Source of the DNA: Lepus europaeus
Taxonomy: Eukaryota > Chordata > Mammalia > Lagomorpha > Leporidae
Direction of reading: 5' to 3'
Assembly: GCF_033115175.1 (NCBI RefSeq)
Contig: NC_084835.1
Span: 88,533,948 to 88,597,947 of the forward strand
DNA length: 64,000 nt
The number at the start of each line of letters is the position of its first letter. Within the stretch, counting starts at the first letter, position 1. The notes beneath the pieces are model-generated. The model saw only the letters and a list, made by a program, of their open reading frames with translations, did no database searches and had not been told where the DNA came from. Positions 10,881 through 22,084 of the stretch are shown here, piece by piece. The position numbers were made by a program, and so were the translations under genes.

Positions 10881-12206
10881 TGAATGATGTCTTTTTAAGA
10901 AGAGAGAGATTTGGATTAGACATACACATAAAGTAGAACACAGAGTGAACACAGAGACAGAAATTGGAGTGATGCATTTACAAAGCAAAACATGCTAAGG
11001 ATTGCCAACAAGCACCAGAAGCCAGAACAGGGACATAGGACAGCTAATCCCTCTGCACCCCTAAGAAAGAATGGATCTTGATTTCAAACTTCAAGCTTTC
11101 AGAAATGCCAGAGGATAAATTTTGAGTGTTTTAATTAATTAAGTCATCCCATTCATAGTAACTTGGTAAGACAGTTCTAGTATACTAATCTACCATTTCT
11201 TAGTAGATCACCACTGAATATTGGTGATAGTTCATTGCTAAACATAATTAATTTATCTTTTCTTTATTATTTAAACAAGGCAGGTTTCATAAAGACATTG
11301 GCTAGTATTGTATTCTTCAGACCATATATCATATGGAAACATGTATTGTACCTAATTAGAATGCAAAAGTGAAAAAAAATAATAATGGATGGACTGATTC
11401 ACTAATTGAACTATGGAACCCAATAATGAGGAACTATATATGAATCTTTCAAGATGATTTTACTGGGACTATGACTTATTTTATAAAAGTGATAGTCAGG
11501 AGTATCATTTACCTTTATGGATAGTTGGATGGATTAATTTCAGAAGATTTTGTTAAACATACACTAGAGAGCCTAACCATATGAAAATCTAAGATATGTT
11601 TAACCTTTTCTCGTTTATGAGTATCATTATATGTCTATTTTCATGTCATGTCTGTATATGTGTTTCAAGAAGACTATGGCAAGGGGTAGGAGATGGGGAG
11701 AAAGCTAGAGTTTTTTGTACACTCCTGAGTTTTTCCAGGAAAAGAGGTTCTAGGGGGTAAGTGAGTGCCTACAATGGCAAAGAGAAGACAGTAGCGAAGT
11801 TTCTGATTTTGGTGGCACAGAAAAAATGATGATATGCTAATGTGTGAGTGTATGTGAATGTGTGTGTGTATGTGTTTATTGTGCTTAACAAAGAACTCAA
11901 GGTTTCAATATTCACTTCTATTGGCTTTCTCTCATATCCAGGGAACCAGGACTATTGTTAGCCTAAGAAGAATTAACTTTTTCTCTCTACTCTGTCTCCA
12001 TCTTCAGTTCTGTCTGTACTTCCTTTCCTATTCTCCTATTGACATTTTGTTTTCATCTATCTCTTTTTCCTCTCTAAATATGTCTTGACTCCTAGTAGTT
12101 TTATAAACTTTGTCTTTGGGGGAAAAATTTAAACCAGACTTCTTAGGATACAGACTAAGTTAATTGATACATTTTGAAGAAAATATCCAGATGTCACAAT
12201 ACAGTG

Positions 12207-12226
12207 CGTGTGTGTGTGTGTGTGTG
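12207..12226. repeat. (GT)n microsatellite
   Basis: Twenty bases of alternating GT after 'acagtgc', with a second short GT run just downstream. Confidence 0.85.
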
Positions 12227-12834
12227 CATGTGTGTAGGCAGATAGAGAGAGCTGAGAGTGAAGTTAGAGCTAAAGGCAGCAAAATGAACTATGCATGCTC
12301 AGTCATGCTGTAGATCTGAACTGCCCAGGAATCATCATGTACAGGATATGTCTGATATATTTGTAAATGCATAGGTAGAAGTTACCTCATTTAATCTGAT
12401 CTAATAAAAATGTTTATATTCTTATTTCTATAAGAAGGGAAAGAAAACATAGAATTCTGCTTTTTGAAAAAAAAATTTAAATTGCTAACTATATATCTAA
12501 CCATTCTGAATAAATTATGAAATCCAACAACACAACAGAAAATTTGCCTGTGAAAACAATGATCTCTGCTGTTTTTACACAAAGGCTTGCAGTCAGCTTC
12601 CAAGCTGTAATTCTGCCTGACACTGGGGATATTAAGCATGTGAAGAAAATGCTCGCCTAGATTATAAATAATAGTGTGAGACACAGTAAATTATATTTTC
12701 TAATAATTGGCATTGCATTATAAAACCAAAGGAGGGAGGAAATGATAAAAACAAAGAAAAAATGTGAATGAAGATTTTTTCTCTCTTCTTAAGGAGAAGG
12801 TGTGGAAGCCAGAAAACTAATATGAAGAAATAGA

Positions 12835-12910
12835 GAAAAAAAGAGAGAGAGGAAGAGGGAAGGAGGGAGGAAGACAAGGAGAAGGGGAGGAAAGAGGACA
12901 GAGGGAAAAA
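12835..12910. repeat. Purine-rich (GGA/GA) tract
   Basis: About 75 bp almost free of pyrimidines on the plus strand, made of irregular gaga, gggagga and agggagg units. This explains the Ser/Leu/Phe-rich frame on the minus strand. Confidence 0.8.
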
Positions 12911-13798
12911 ATGAGAGCAGTGCTCAAGTTTGGGTTGTGGCTGATGTTGCTTCACACATCCGAGTAAAGAGGACTGAGAGACAGAGAATGCAGGCTGGCC
13001 CTGCAGAGATGAGGGTGGGTCTGTCAGCTGGGGAAGCAGTTCCTGTATCCCTGAGGAAAGTGAGCGCAAGCATCACTTCCCCCTTAAAATAGGAGAGTGA
13101 CAACAGATTTTTTTTATTTATTGCAAATCTTCATATCAGCTTGTTTTATATTATAATACTCAAATACAAACTCCTAAGTGGCAGAATTATGAAGCCTGAG
13201 AGAGTTTTGGTTCTATCCTTAATTGGTTTGTAATATTGTTTCCAAACTTCTTTGAATCAGTTTTATTTTCCTGCCTACTTGAGAAAGCATCTAATAAAAT
13301 AAAATATAGGAAATTTTTTTAATGTAAAACACTATATCTCTTGGGATTTGAACATATCTTGAGAGATAGTTTCTTGGGAGGATATTATTTTTTTTAACAA
13401 AAGAGAAAATACATTATTTTAATGATTGCTTTGTGAAGTGTTAAAGCAGGAACATAAAAATGTAAGGCTGAAAACACACTACAAAGGAGCAAAAGGGGTA
13501 TTCTTGTGAGCAGACAGTAGGAATTATTTATCTAGATTATTTGTCTACTTAGTCAAATTTGACCAAAGAGGAGCTCAGCTTATGGTAGATATCCTTGACA
13601 CTGCCAGGAACAGAGTCCTAAAGCCCTGATGGGAATGGACTCCAACAGTCTCCAGTAGGGGCATAAGTCCATACCAGCTGACTCCTCGGATTAAAGAGAA
13701 CATAAAGAGAAGAAGCAAAGGAAAGAGCAGGATTCCAGAAAGAGGAAGAAGAAAAGAAGCCTAGAAATGTGACTCCAAGCAAAGGCAGAAAGAAATGC

Positions 13799-14110
13799 AA
13801 CAGGTAGGCATATGGTACAGAGGTTAAGACACTGCTCCAAATGCCAGAATACCACATTTAAATGCTAGATTTGTGTTTACATACCACATCACAGTGCCTG
13901 GCTCTGTATCTGAATCCAGCTAACTGCTAATGAATACCTTGGGAACCAACAGGTAATGGCTCAAACACTGATTGTGTCCTGGGTTCCTGAATTTGTTTTG
14001 ATACAGGCCCAGCTGTTGTGCATTTGAGGAGTGAACCAACAGATAAGCAGATGATGGAAGATCTCTCTCTCTCTTTCTCTCTCTCTCTTCCTTTCACAAA
14101 ACCAAAAATT
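13799..14110 (+). mobile_element. Old diverged C-SINE
   Basis: Forward copy with a degraded head ('ggcatatggtacagaggttaag'), the region like 'gtgcctggctctg', and a CT-rich block at 14063-14090 before a poor A-rich end. Much more diverged than the CSINE2 copies. Confidence 0.75.
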
Positions 14111-14219
14111 TAAAGTGTAAATGGAAGAGAGGTCAACAGTGAATGTGAAAATGTGGTTATGACAAGAAAATCAACAGAGAATAAAGAAAAGTGAGGTGGA
14201 AATGGGTGATAGATTTAGA

Positions 14220-14222
<3 letters not shown>

Positions 14223-14262
<40 letters not shown>
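14223..14262. repeat. (TA)n microsatellite
   Basis: About 40 bp of TA repeats directly before the tail of a truncated SINE. Confidence 0.92.
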
Positions 14263-14263
<1 letters not shown>

Positions 14264-14320
14264 TTTTTTTGACAGGCAGAGTTAGACAGTGAAAGAGAGA
14301 GAGAGACATAGAGAAAGGTC
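14263..14320 (-). mobile_element. C-SINE 3' fragment
   Basis: Only the SINE tail side is present: T-run, 'gacaggcagagttagacag', GA-rich block, 'gagaaaggtc'. The SINE is 5'-truncated after about 55 bp. It landed at the TA microsatellite. Confidence 0.85.
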
Positions 14321-14974
14321 AAGAAGACTTACATATATTTTAAAAAACAGAATATTTAAGTTCAAAACATGTTCAAGTTCACTTTTAACATAGACTGCTG
14401 TTCACTGTGAGGTCCTTCTTCAATTTTCCAATAGTCTATATTACCACCGAAATGTCATTGTAGGTCTTTAGCTTGAAGGAACATGGGTATGAGAAGAGAT
14501 CTATTTCTGTACTTTGTCAAAACTGTTCCTTTACAGTCACAGCAGTGAAAACGCAATGGGACTAGGATTTAGAGTAATACAGAATGCTTATTCAAGCCTG
14601 AATTCCAGCTTGATCCTTTATTCTAATTTCTTCTATTTCTGGACCAATAGACCTATGGCTATTTAAATGGTAGATTTCCCAACATGTCTAAGAAGCAGTG
14701 AAGTGTTATAAATGATTAAGAATTCTGTCCTGAAATCCAGTTATGAACTCATAAACTACATTGGATTTTCTCCACTCTTTTCACATCCACAAACAGATGC
14801 ATACCTAGACTTGCTTATTTCCTCTTTAATCTTACAGTCCATTCACAATAATAGCAAAAACCAAATAAAAATGTCCTTTTGGAGACCTTGATGGAGCCAA
14901 GACAGTGTAACAGCATGGCCAACAAAGATGCTCAGGCCTGTGACTCCACTAATTTAATTTGTAGCTTAAACAAA
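14321..14974. other. Unique sequence, no gene
   Basis: Nothing recognised. AT-rich, no long frame. Confidence 0.5.
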
Positions 14975-15288
14975 ATATATGGAAAGTAATGAGGCAAAGT
15001 AGGTTAAAGTTCACCTTGAGAAGGCTGCACCCCATATTATAGTACTGGTTCAAGCTCCAGATGCTCTGTTTCCAATCCAGCTTCCTGTAATGCAGCCTTA
15101 GAGGCAGCAGATAATGACTCAAGTTTCTGAGGTCCTGCCACCTGTGTGAGACACCCACATGAAATTATGGGCTCCTGGCTTCGGCCTTTCCAAGCCCTTG
15201 CTGTTGCAGGCATTTGGAATGTGGATTTTGTGGATGGAATCTCTCACTCTTTGCCTTTCAATTAGAGAAAAATAAACAAATATTAAAA
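14975..15288 (+). mobile_element. Old diverged C-SINE
   Basis: Forward copy. The head is degraded ('gaggcaaagtaggttaaag'), followed by 'ccccatattatagtactgg' in the place of the usual 'tcccatatgggcgccgg', then 'gggctcctggcttcggcc', a short CT block and 'aaataaacaaat'. Confidence 0.75.
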
Positions 15289-15792
15289 ATCACTGAGCCT
15301 CCCCCTGTCCACCATGCTTCTTTGCTGTCAAAACAATCATTTAGTTTGGGTATCAAGTGCTTTATGTTTTAGGGAATCTGGGCCCTTTCTTAAACTTGAT
15401 GTTGGACTTCTGTAAAAATTTTTAATAGACGTCCAAAAATGGTCATGTCCCTTTCTCCATTTCTATCATTTAAACATTATTGTCTAATGGTCATGTCCCT
15501 TTCTCCATTTCTATCATTTGAACATTATTGTCTGAGGCTGTGATCTCTGAAGATATAGCAGTCATATTGTAACCAAGAGAACAAATGTAAGGACAAAAGC
15601 TGACATGTTGAAAACGGAAGAGAGAATAAGAATATCGGTGATTAGTACTGAAACGCCCATCTTCCAAGTTTCCAGAATCCTAGGCATACAGGATAATAAA
15701 ATATCCTTGTGTTTCTATTTTAGTCTGTTAAGCTTCTGTCACTTGAGCCTAGAGTACTCTAATGGATAAAAAATTCTATCATAGTGTATTTA
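15289..15792. other. Unique or ancient-repeat sequence, no gene
   Basis: Holds the 48-bp tandem duplication listed separately. The part about 15535-15765 (ending 'gttaagcttctgtcacttgag') looks like the decayed end of an old LTR or DNA-transposon family, but I cannot name it. Confidence 0.4.
15438..15533. repeat. 48-bp tandem duplication, two copies
   Basis: Copies at 15438-15485 and 15486-15533 begin 'aatggtcatgtccctttctc' and differ at one base (taaacatt versus tgaacatt). Near identity means the duplication is recent compared with the surrounding repeats. Confidence 0.95.
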
Positions 15793-16011
15793 GGAAGATA
15801 CTTCAAAAAGTCCATGGGAAATGGAAATAAAAGAAAGTTTATTTTGCTGTAAAATATTTTAAATCCCTGCATAGATGGAGTCTCCAAAAGATTCATGGAA
15901 AATGCATATTATGAAAATGTTGTGCATGAATTTCAAGAGGTTTCTTTACACCAAAATAAGCTTATCTTTTAATTCCATTTTCCACAAACTCTTTGAAGTG
16001 CCCTCATTCTT
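15793..16011. mobile_element. Short palindromic MITE-like element
   Basis: The left end 'acttcaaaaagtccatgg' and the right end 'ccacaaactctttgaagtgc' are imperfect inverted repeats. The similarity continues inwards over about 50 bp, and 'ggaaataaaagaaagtttatttt' on the left mirrors 'ataagcttatcttttaatt' on the right. There is no coding capacity. Terminal inverted repeats with no tail fit a non-autonomous DNA transposon; assignment to mariner or another superfamily is a guess, since I could not define a target duplication. Confidence 0.55.
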
Positions 16012-16493
16012 CATTCTGTGATAGCGTATCACACACACACACACAAATGAACACAAATATTTCATATCCATCAATCTTTAACTGCTAACTAGAAGGGCAC
16101 ATGGGGTCCCAGGCAGAATGACGAGAGAATACTCCTGAACATACAAAGGTGGGAAAAACTTAGGATAATGGCAGAGAGATATATTTTTGATTCAGTAATT
16201 CCTTCATGAAAAATCTGTGGGGATGAGATTGAGTTAAAAGTTAGAGAATTGGTATTGAAGAAAAAGAAGGCTATTATACGTTCTGAAACTAAAAGAAAGC
16301 AGGCTGAAAATTTCTATTGAAGTATATTCAAGTTGTAGAGACAGGAAGGTTGTGATTTTTAGTTAATAATCAACTGAATTTTCCTACAAAAATATAAACT
16401 TTTTTAATGAAAGCGATTGAAGCCAAGTTTGGTGGTTAAAGTACTGATGCTGACAATATTGGTGATTTTCCAAGAATACTCTGTTACTGGTGA
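16012..16493. other. Unique sequence, no gene
   Basis: Contains a short (CA)n at 16029-16045. The last bases border the poly-A end of the SF3B2 retrocopy. No gene seen. Confidence 0.5.
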
Positions 16494-19140
16494 TTTTTTT
16501 CCCTTGGGAGGCAGCTTTATTTACAAAACATGTCTAAAATAAGAACATGAAATTTTCAAGCCCTTGGGACCTGCAGGAGAGCTGGCTCTTGGGGACACGT
16601 GTGTGAAACCCAGGCAACCAGAAAAAGGGACTAAAGGAAGGCTGGGTGGGGTGGGGGTGCTAAAATTTGAACTCTTTGTATTTCTTGCTATTCCCGTAGC
16701 TGCCCTGGGGCTGAAATTTCCATTTCTTTTGCTTCTGTTTGGCAGCATGCTCTGCCGCCATATCGCTTGTCTTCCTTCTCCACTCGACCCTGCTGTTTCC
16801 TGCACATGCTCCTCACACTTCTAGGTCATGGCCATGGGGTCCAGCTCCAGATCTTCAGGTGCCAGGGCCAGTTCTACGCCTTACAGCTTAGGGGCCGGGC
16901 CCTTCTTGGTCATAACTGTGGACATGTCATAAATGTTGGTCAACTCCATCATGACCCCCCCCCCCCCGGTAGTGGCGGCTGTCCTCCTCTCTGGCAACAT
17001 GGTGAACAGTTGAAGTGTTTCACTTCTCTCCATTGCATCCTCAACCTTCTTCTTCAGCTCAATGAGTTCTTGGATCTCCATTCCAGCTGGCACTGATGAA
17101 GCCACTGTCTGTGGGCATAATGAAGCCTGTCTCATCCGGTTTGCCTTCATCACCTTCCTCCTCTTCCTCTTCTTCTGAGGACTCTTCAACTTACGTCTCC
17201 ACTTCCCCCCAAGGGGTGTGATCAATTTCTTCTTCCTCAGTCTCAGTCTGAAATTCAGCAGCATTGGCTCCAAACACCTCCCTATAGAGTGGTCTACTGA
17301 GGGTTTGCCCCAACCACAAGCATGGTTCCCAAAGGCATAGCTCTCGGGGATGGGCAAGTTCAACTCAGGAAGTATCAGGTTGGGATACTTGGGGACGAAT
17401 GGCAATCAGCCATGGGGGTGGGACCTTGTGCAGATTTGGTTCTACAGGCACCCCCATGGGAATCCTGAGCTCATCCTATAGGCCACCAGGCTTCTTTTCC
17501 TTCAGTCAGTCTCAAACTCCTTCCCCTCATAGGATAGGTCCCCATGTATGGTCAGCTTCAGCTTAGTCTGCTGCTTGAACAAGGCATCGTGCAACTGCTG
17601 GTAGTCAATGTCAACCTTGCCCATGTTGGGCTGAACCGTCTCCCACATTTTTGATTTCATGGTCTTCTGTTCCGCCTGTGCGTTTGATGATGTCCAGAAG
17701 CTCAGAGGGGCTTTTCAATGCCACCTTTGCCTTGCAGGTACTTGCTTTTAACACACCAGTATTGCAGCACCAGCACAGAGCTCCCAGGGGCCTTCAGGTG
17801 AACCAGGAGCTTAGGGTCCTTTGCCATCACATCATGCATCTCCACGACGTAAGGCCGAGCCACCAACTGCTTGAGTTCAGCCACGGTGAAGCGATTCTTC
17901 TTGGACAGCTTGGGGGCTGCTGGCTTCTTTTCCTGCTCATTGTCGTGGCTGTCGTCGCCACTGTCCTTGTGCTCCTCCTCAAAGCCCTTCTTCCTCTGGG
18001 CCACAGAGTTCTCCAGCTTGCCAAAGCTTCTCTGGCTCCTTCTCCATCTCCTTCTTCACATCATCAGTGACCTTGTTAGGCTCAAAAATCCTCTTGAAGA
18101 TAAAGTTGAACTCATAAATTTCAGGTTCTTCAGTGCATGCTCCATCGCATCCTCCCCATCCTCAGAGCTCTCCGCGGACACCCCAGCATGTGATGGGGCT
18201 TTTTCTTCTCCTTTTCGTTCTGGGGCTTCTGGTTTTTCTCTGTTTTGGATGTGGACACTGTATCCTCCTCAGCCTTGGAGGCCGACTGGCCCAGGGATGA
18301 GCAAGTGTCTGTTCTCATTTCGTCTTCATCCTGCTGAGCGTTCATCTCCTCCTGGCGGCTCTCCTTCAGCCGCAGGATCTTCTCCAGAGCCTGGGGGATC
18401 TTGGGACCCACAGAGCGGTCAGCCATCTCTCTCTTCTCATCCCCAGCTGGCAGTGCGGGACCAGGTGTGCTAAGGAACAAGGGCTCCAATGGGCAAAACA
18501 GTCGGAGTGTGGCCCACTGGGGCGGCAACTTGAGGACCCAGAGGAGTGCCAACACCAATCTGGCCCATGTCTTGAGGGGTCCGAGAGTCTGGGGTACCCA
18601 TGTTGGCAATTCCCTGCTGCCATTCCTGCTCCAGTAACACAGCTGCCCAAGAGCTCATGCTCCTTCGGTGAATGATCTCCCTGCTGCTTGGTGTGCACCT
18701 CTTGTTGCATCAGAAATGCCACCTGGGGGCTGGCACTGTGGCTTAGCTGGTAAAACTGCCGCCTACAGTGCCGTCATCCCATATGGTTGCCAGTTCGAGT
18801 CCTGGCTGCTCCACTTTTGATCCAGCTTTAGGCTATGGCCTGGAAAAGCAGTACAGGATGGCCCAAGTCCTTGGGCCCCTGCACCCATGTGGGAGACCTG
18901 GAAGAAGCACCTGGCTAGTGGCTTTGGATCGGCGCAGCTCCAGCCATTGTAGCCAACTGGTGAGTGAACGAGCAGATGGAAGACTTTCTCTCTCTCTCTC
19001 TTTCTCTGTCTCTCTACTGCCTCTCCTTCTCTCTGTGTGTAACTCTGATTTTCAAATAAATAATTAAATCTAAAAAAAAAGAAAATAAGTAGAAATGCCA
19101 CCTGTTGCTGCACCAGCTTCAGCCACTCTTCTCCTGACAG
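16494..19140 (-). pseudogene. SF3B2P: Processed pseudogene of SF3B2 (SF3b subunit 2)
   Basis: The parent gene encodes splicing factor 3b subunit 2 (SAP145), a U2 snRNP protein at the branch site. Reading the minus strand downwards gives, in order: LKLVQQQVAFL and LMQQE near the start, MGTP...PQDMGQIGV, GPKIPQALEKIL, RFTVAELKQLVARP with VEMHDV (17.7-18.0 kb), PIPES and GWGKP (17.3 kb), IYDMSTVM (16.93 kb), and the C-terminal KKYKEFKF with a stop at 16660-16662. A 3' UTR follows with a polyadenylation signal (tttatt at 16512-16517 on plus) and a short T-run at about 16494-16500. There are no introns, many frameshifts, a poly-C run at 16961-16972 and a SINE. It lacks roughly the first 140-150 codons, so it is a dead, 5'-truncated retrocopy. 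Confidence 0.95.
18726..19090 (+). mobile_element. C-SINE inside SF3B2 pseudogene
   Basis: Forward copy 'ggggctggcactgtggctta' with CT-rich block and 'aaataaataattaaatct' tail. The perfect 14-bp duplication agaaatgccacctg (18712-18725 and 19091-19104) is SF3B2 sequence, so the retrocopy was there first. It splits the pseudogene between the QQQVAFL and LMQQE codons. Confidence 0.96.
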
Positions 19141-19353
19141 CTTTGCTGATCCTAAGCCAGGAGCCAGGAGCCTTTTCCAGGTCTCCCACATGGGTGCAAG
19201 GGCCCAAGGATTTGGGCCATCTTCCACTGCTTTCCCAGTCCATAGTAGAGAGCTGGATCAGAAGTGGAGCAGGCGGGACTTGAACTGGTGCCCATATGTA
19301 ATGCCAGTACTGCAGGCAGCATTTTTACCTGCAATGCCACAGCACTGGCCCCG
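19141..19353 (-). mobile_element. 5' half of a C-SINE joined to the SF3B2 retrocopy
   Basis: Read on the minus strand, this starts with the normal SINE head (ggggccagtgctgtggcat), passes 'catatgggcaccagttcaag', and stops at 'ggatcagcaaagct', where SF3B2 coding sequence begins at once in the same orientation. The CT-rich 3' half and A-tail are absent. A SINE with head but no tail is the reverse of normal 5' truncation. This fits reverse-transcriptase template switching from SF3B2 mRNA to a SINE RNA. Confidence 0.8.
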
Positions 19354-19817
19354 TAGGGAATTTTCATGAAGACACGGATGCTAATGACCAGGCTCCACCG
19401 GACAGTAGAGTTCTGAGCCAGTGAAATTGTGGGGACTCCAAAACTGAAGGAATTTCGAGTGAGCTACCTTTCTCTGCTGTTAGTTTGGTAAGTATATTTG
19501 TCGAGTAGTTTTCATTTGTGCCCCAAAATTCTATAAATAGGAATTTAAACCATATGTGCTATTGTTCCCCATCACTCAATTCTTCTTTAGTTTCCATTGG
19601 GCTCAAATCACCCCCTATTGTTTCATCCTAGTCTCTGGAATCGATCTAGCCTTTGGACCAAAGGAATATAAGAAGCCTAAAGTCAGTAGCTGATAAGCTC
19701 AGCAGCTCACAACCAGCCAAGTATACCCCATTTTCCCTACCAATAAGGATTGAATTCTCACAATATAATTATAACTGACATGACATTATACCCTAGTTTC
19801 ACTAGCACAAACACTTG
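19354..19817. other. Unique sequence, no gene
   Basis: No repeat or gene recognised. Confidence 0.5.
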
Positions 19818-19831
19818 CTTACTTCTCTTTT

Positions 19832-20149
19832 GTTTTTAAAGATTTATTTTATTTATTTGAAAGATAGAGTTACAGAGAGAGGGGTCTTCCATCTGCTGGT
19901 TCACTCCCCCAAATGTCCGCAAGAGCTGGAGCTGAGCTGATCTGAAGTCAGGAGTCAGGATCTCTTCCTGGTCTCCCTCGTGGATGCAGGTGCCCAAAAA
20001 CCCAGGCCATCCTCCACTGCATTCCCAAACACATTAGCAGGGAGCTGGATCAGAAGTGGAGCATCCAGAACTTGAACTTGTGCCCACATGGGCTGTTGGC
20101 TCTGCAGACTGGGGCTTTAACCAGCTGCACCACAGAACCACTCCCCCTC
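19832..20149 (-). mobile_element. C-SINE
   Basis: Reverse copy from 'aaagattt attttatttattt' through 'ggttcactcccccaaatgtc' to the head 'ccacagaaccactcccc'. Target duplication cttacttct at 19818-19826 and 20150-20158. Confidence 0.9.
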
Positions 20150-20269
20150 CTTACTTCTTTAGTAAGAACTCCTGGTTGTGAAACCCAGCCTGTCTAATTG
20201 GAAACAAGTTATTTGTAGCTGACCTTTCCTCTCTGCAAATGCCACTCTGCTGAAACACCCTCTTCCTGG

Positions 20270-20360
20270 ATTCATCCATTCAAAAGTATCTGTTGATTTG
20301 CTAGATACTCTGTTGGAGCTGGGGAGAATAAAAAAGAAGTGGCCCAGTTTTCACACAGAC
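20270..20360. repeat. Possible L2/MIR-class relic
   Basis: 'ttcatccattcaaaagtatctg' and 'ctagatactctgttggagctggg' resemble the ancient 'tcattcaacaaatatttattg..ctaggcactg..gctggg' motif of old mammalian interspersed repeats. Short and weak. Confidence 0.3.
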
Positions 20361-20394
20361 TATCTTTTCTCCTGTTTTAACATTTTTCTTACTT

Positions 20395-20705
20395 TTAAAT
20401 TTTTACTTATTTGAGAGGCAGAGAGACACAAATAAGGGGAAGAGAGGGAGAGAAAATGTCTCCCATCTGGTGATTCACTCCCCAAATGCTTGCAACAGCC
20501 AGACCTGAGCCACTCCAAAGCTGGAAACAGGAAGTCAACCCGGGTGGTGCACACGGGTGGCAGTTACCCAACTACTTGAGCCATCACTGCTGCCTCCCAA
20601 GGTCTTCCTTAGCAGGAATCTGGAGTCTTAAGACAGAGCTGAGTGAGGGATTCATGCACTTAGATATAGGATGTAGGTGTCTTAACCTCTAGGCCAAACA
20701 CCTGC
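20395..20705 (-). mobile_element. Old C-SINE
   Basis: Reverse copy with tail 'acttatttgagaggcagagag', 'gattcactccccaaatgc', and a decayed head ending 'ctctaggccaaacacctgc'. Diverged. Confidence 0.78.
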
Positions 20706-22080
20706 TCTCTGATCCTTTCCTGAACTCCACTCTCGACCACCTTGTAGACCAGACTATTTTCGGCAGATCAGCAGAAATGCCTCTGATGAAACTCTTCCAT
20801 GGAGTTTCTCACCCAGTTTCCCAAAACGCTGACCTCCACCTGTTGGACCACACAATGAACGCAGTTGCACATGCACTGCTGCTGATCTCTGTTTCCTTGC
20901 TGGTGTTGTCTGCCCAGACTGCCTCTTTCCCTATACGTTTGACTTGCTTTTGTTTTCCAGCCAGACAAAGCCTCTGTCTTATTCAAAACAAGTCATTTGT
21001 GAGCAAGCTGACACTAAAGTATTGCATTTTTTCCTTACAGATTTTGGCATTTACCGGAGAGGGTAAAAATAAAAACTTTGTTACTAGGCAGTAAAACTCT
21101 CCACAACTAAATATTCACGTTGTTCATGGATCAGCAAACACCCCAGTTTGTCTGTAATTGAAAAAACATTTGGCACATTTCTATTAAAAACCTTCCCCTT
21201 CATGAATGTTTAAACAAATTAACTTGAACAAGAAGCAGTGATATGCATATCAAAAACAATTCTTAAATCTGAAGTCAACTAAAGCAGGGGAAATCAGCGT
21301 CCTGACAGGTATGCTCTCTGAATTTCACACTAACAAGTGCCATTGCACCCTTTCTCCCTTTCTTGCTTTGATCCTGGATGTTCCTAGAGTTCTGGTCCTT
21401 GCTAAAATATCCTTGGTTTCCTATAACCAAGGATGACTTTGTCTATCCATACTAAAATTAAACTAATACATTCTGTTGGACAAATCAGCACAAGGGTCTC
21501 TCACTGGTAATTAATGTTCTTCCAGAAATGATTGGATCTATCTGATACCCACAACCAGCAAATCAGTTCTACGTGCATGAGTGCAGTGTCATGCCTACAG
21601 ATAGGTGGAGAGAAATAGTCTAGTGTCAGTTGTGCTTCCAGTGAGGTGTGTGGCTTTGTGGACGCTGCATCTCTTCATCTGATAATGGGGCAAAATGACA
21701 CCTAAACCAAATAATCCTAAGAAACAATTGGGTATTTTGTTTGTCACCCCACTAGCTGAACTGGCATGTGTGGACACTGTCTACAAGGCTCTGAGGCCAC
21801 ACATCCATCCAAGTAAAATACGAAGGCAAGAAATAGGAAAGCTTTAAATATTCTGCTAATAGAAGAACTCTGCAAGTTCTCTGGTGCAGAGCAAGCATGT
21901 CCCTGGGGAGCACGTTAGAGTTTTTCCGTTTCTTTAAAAGCAGGGAAGACATTGAGATACATTTATAGAAACATTTATTCTTTCTATTCCCTAACATGCA
22001 GGTACTGAAGAAAGCATCTTATCACACTGCAGACTGGGTCTGGTTAAACTGGGGCTTTCATACTTAGAGGTCATCTTTCC
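20706..22080. other. Unique sequence, no confident gene
   Basis: A 105-codon forward frame at 20777-21094 has a hydrophobic run (HALLLISVSLLVLS) but no homology I recognise and no splice or promoter context, so I do not call it. The rest is AT-rich unique sequence. Confidence 0.45.
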
Positions 22081-22084
22081 AGGA

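Larger units (their letters stand above)
10040..11140 (+). mobile_element. MLT1-type MaLR LTR split by two SINEs
   Basis: The left part (about 10040-10193) has 'gtgacattatttggaaata' and 'gtgggccctaaatccaatat'. The right part (10881-11140) has 'agagattggagtgatgc'-like sequence, 'ccaccagaagc'-like sequence and the LTR end region 'cttgattt..aacttc..gcttt..gaaatgcc..gaggataaatttt'. These match the well-known MLT1 (ERVL-MaLR) LTR layout in order. The two C-SINEs in between entered at one point. The LTR is ancient; no internal coding region remains. Confidence 0.7.
11141..13798. other. Unique sequence, no gene
   Basis: AT-rich DNA with a GT microsatellite (12207-12226) and a purine-rich tract (12835-12910). 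Open frames of 76-135 codons occur here (for example 12662-13069 minus), but they are low-complexity or lack homology and splice context that I can see. I do not call a gene. Confidence 0.5.

Noticed and set aside
12662-13069. 135-codon minus-strand frame
   Set aside because: Its serine/leucine-rich centre is a translated purine tract; no exon signals or homology.
16881-17405. 174-codon minus-strand frame as a gene
   Set aside because: It is part of the frameshifted SF3B2 retrocopy; matching segments continue in other frames and no introns exist.
18763-19227. 154-codon minus-strand frame
   Set aside because: It runs through a SINE inserted in the pseudogene, a few SF3B2 codons and a second SINE; no single product.
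20777-21094. 105-codon forward frame with a hydrophobic stretch
   Set aside because: No recognised family, no coding-type context; compatible with chance.
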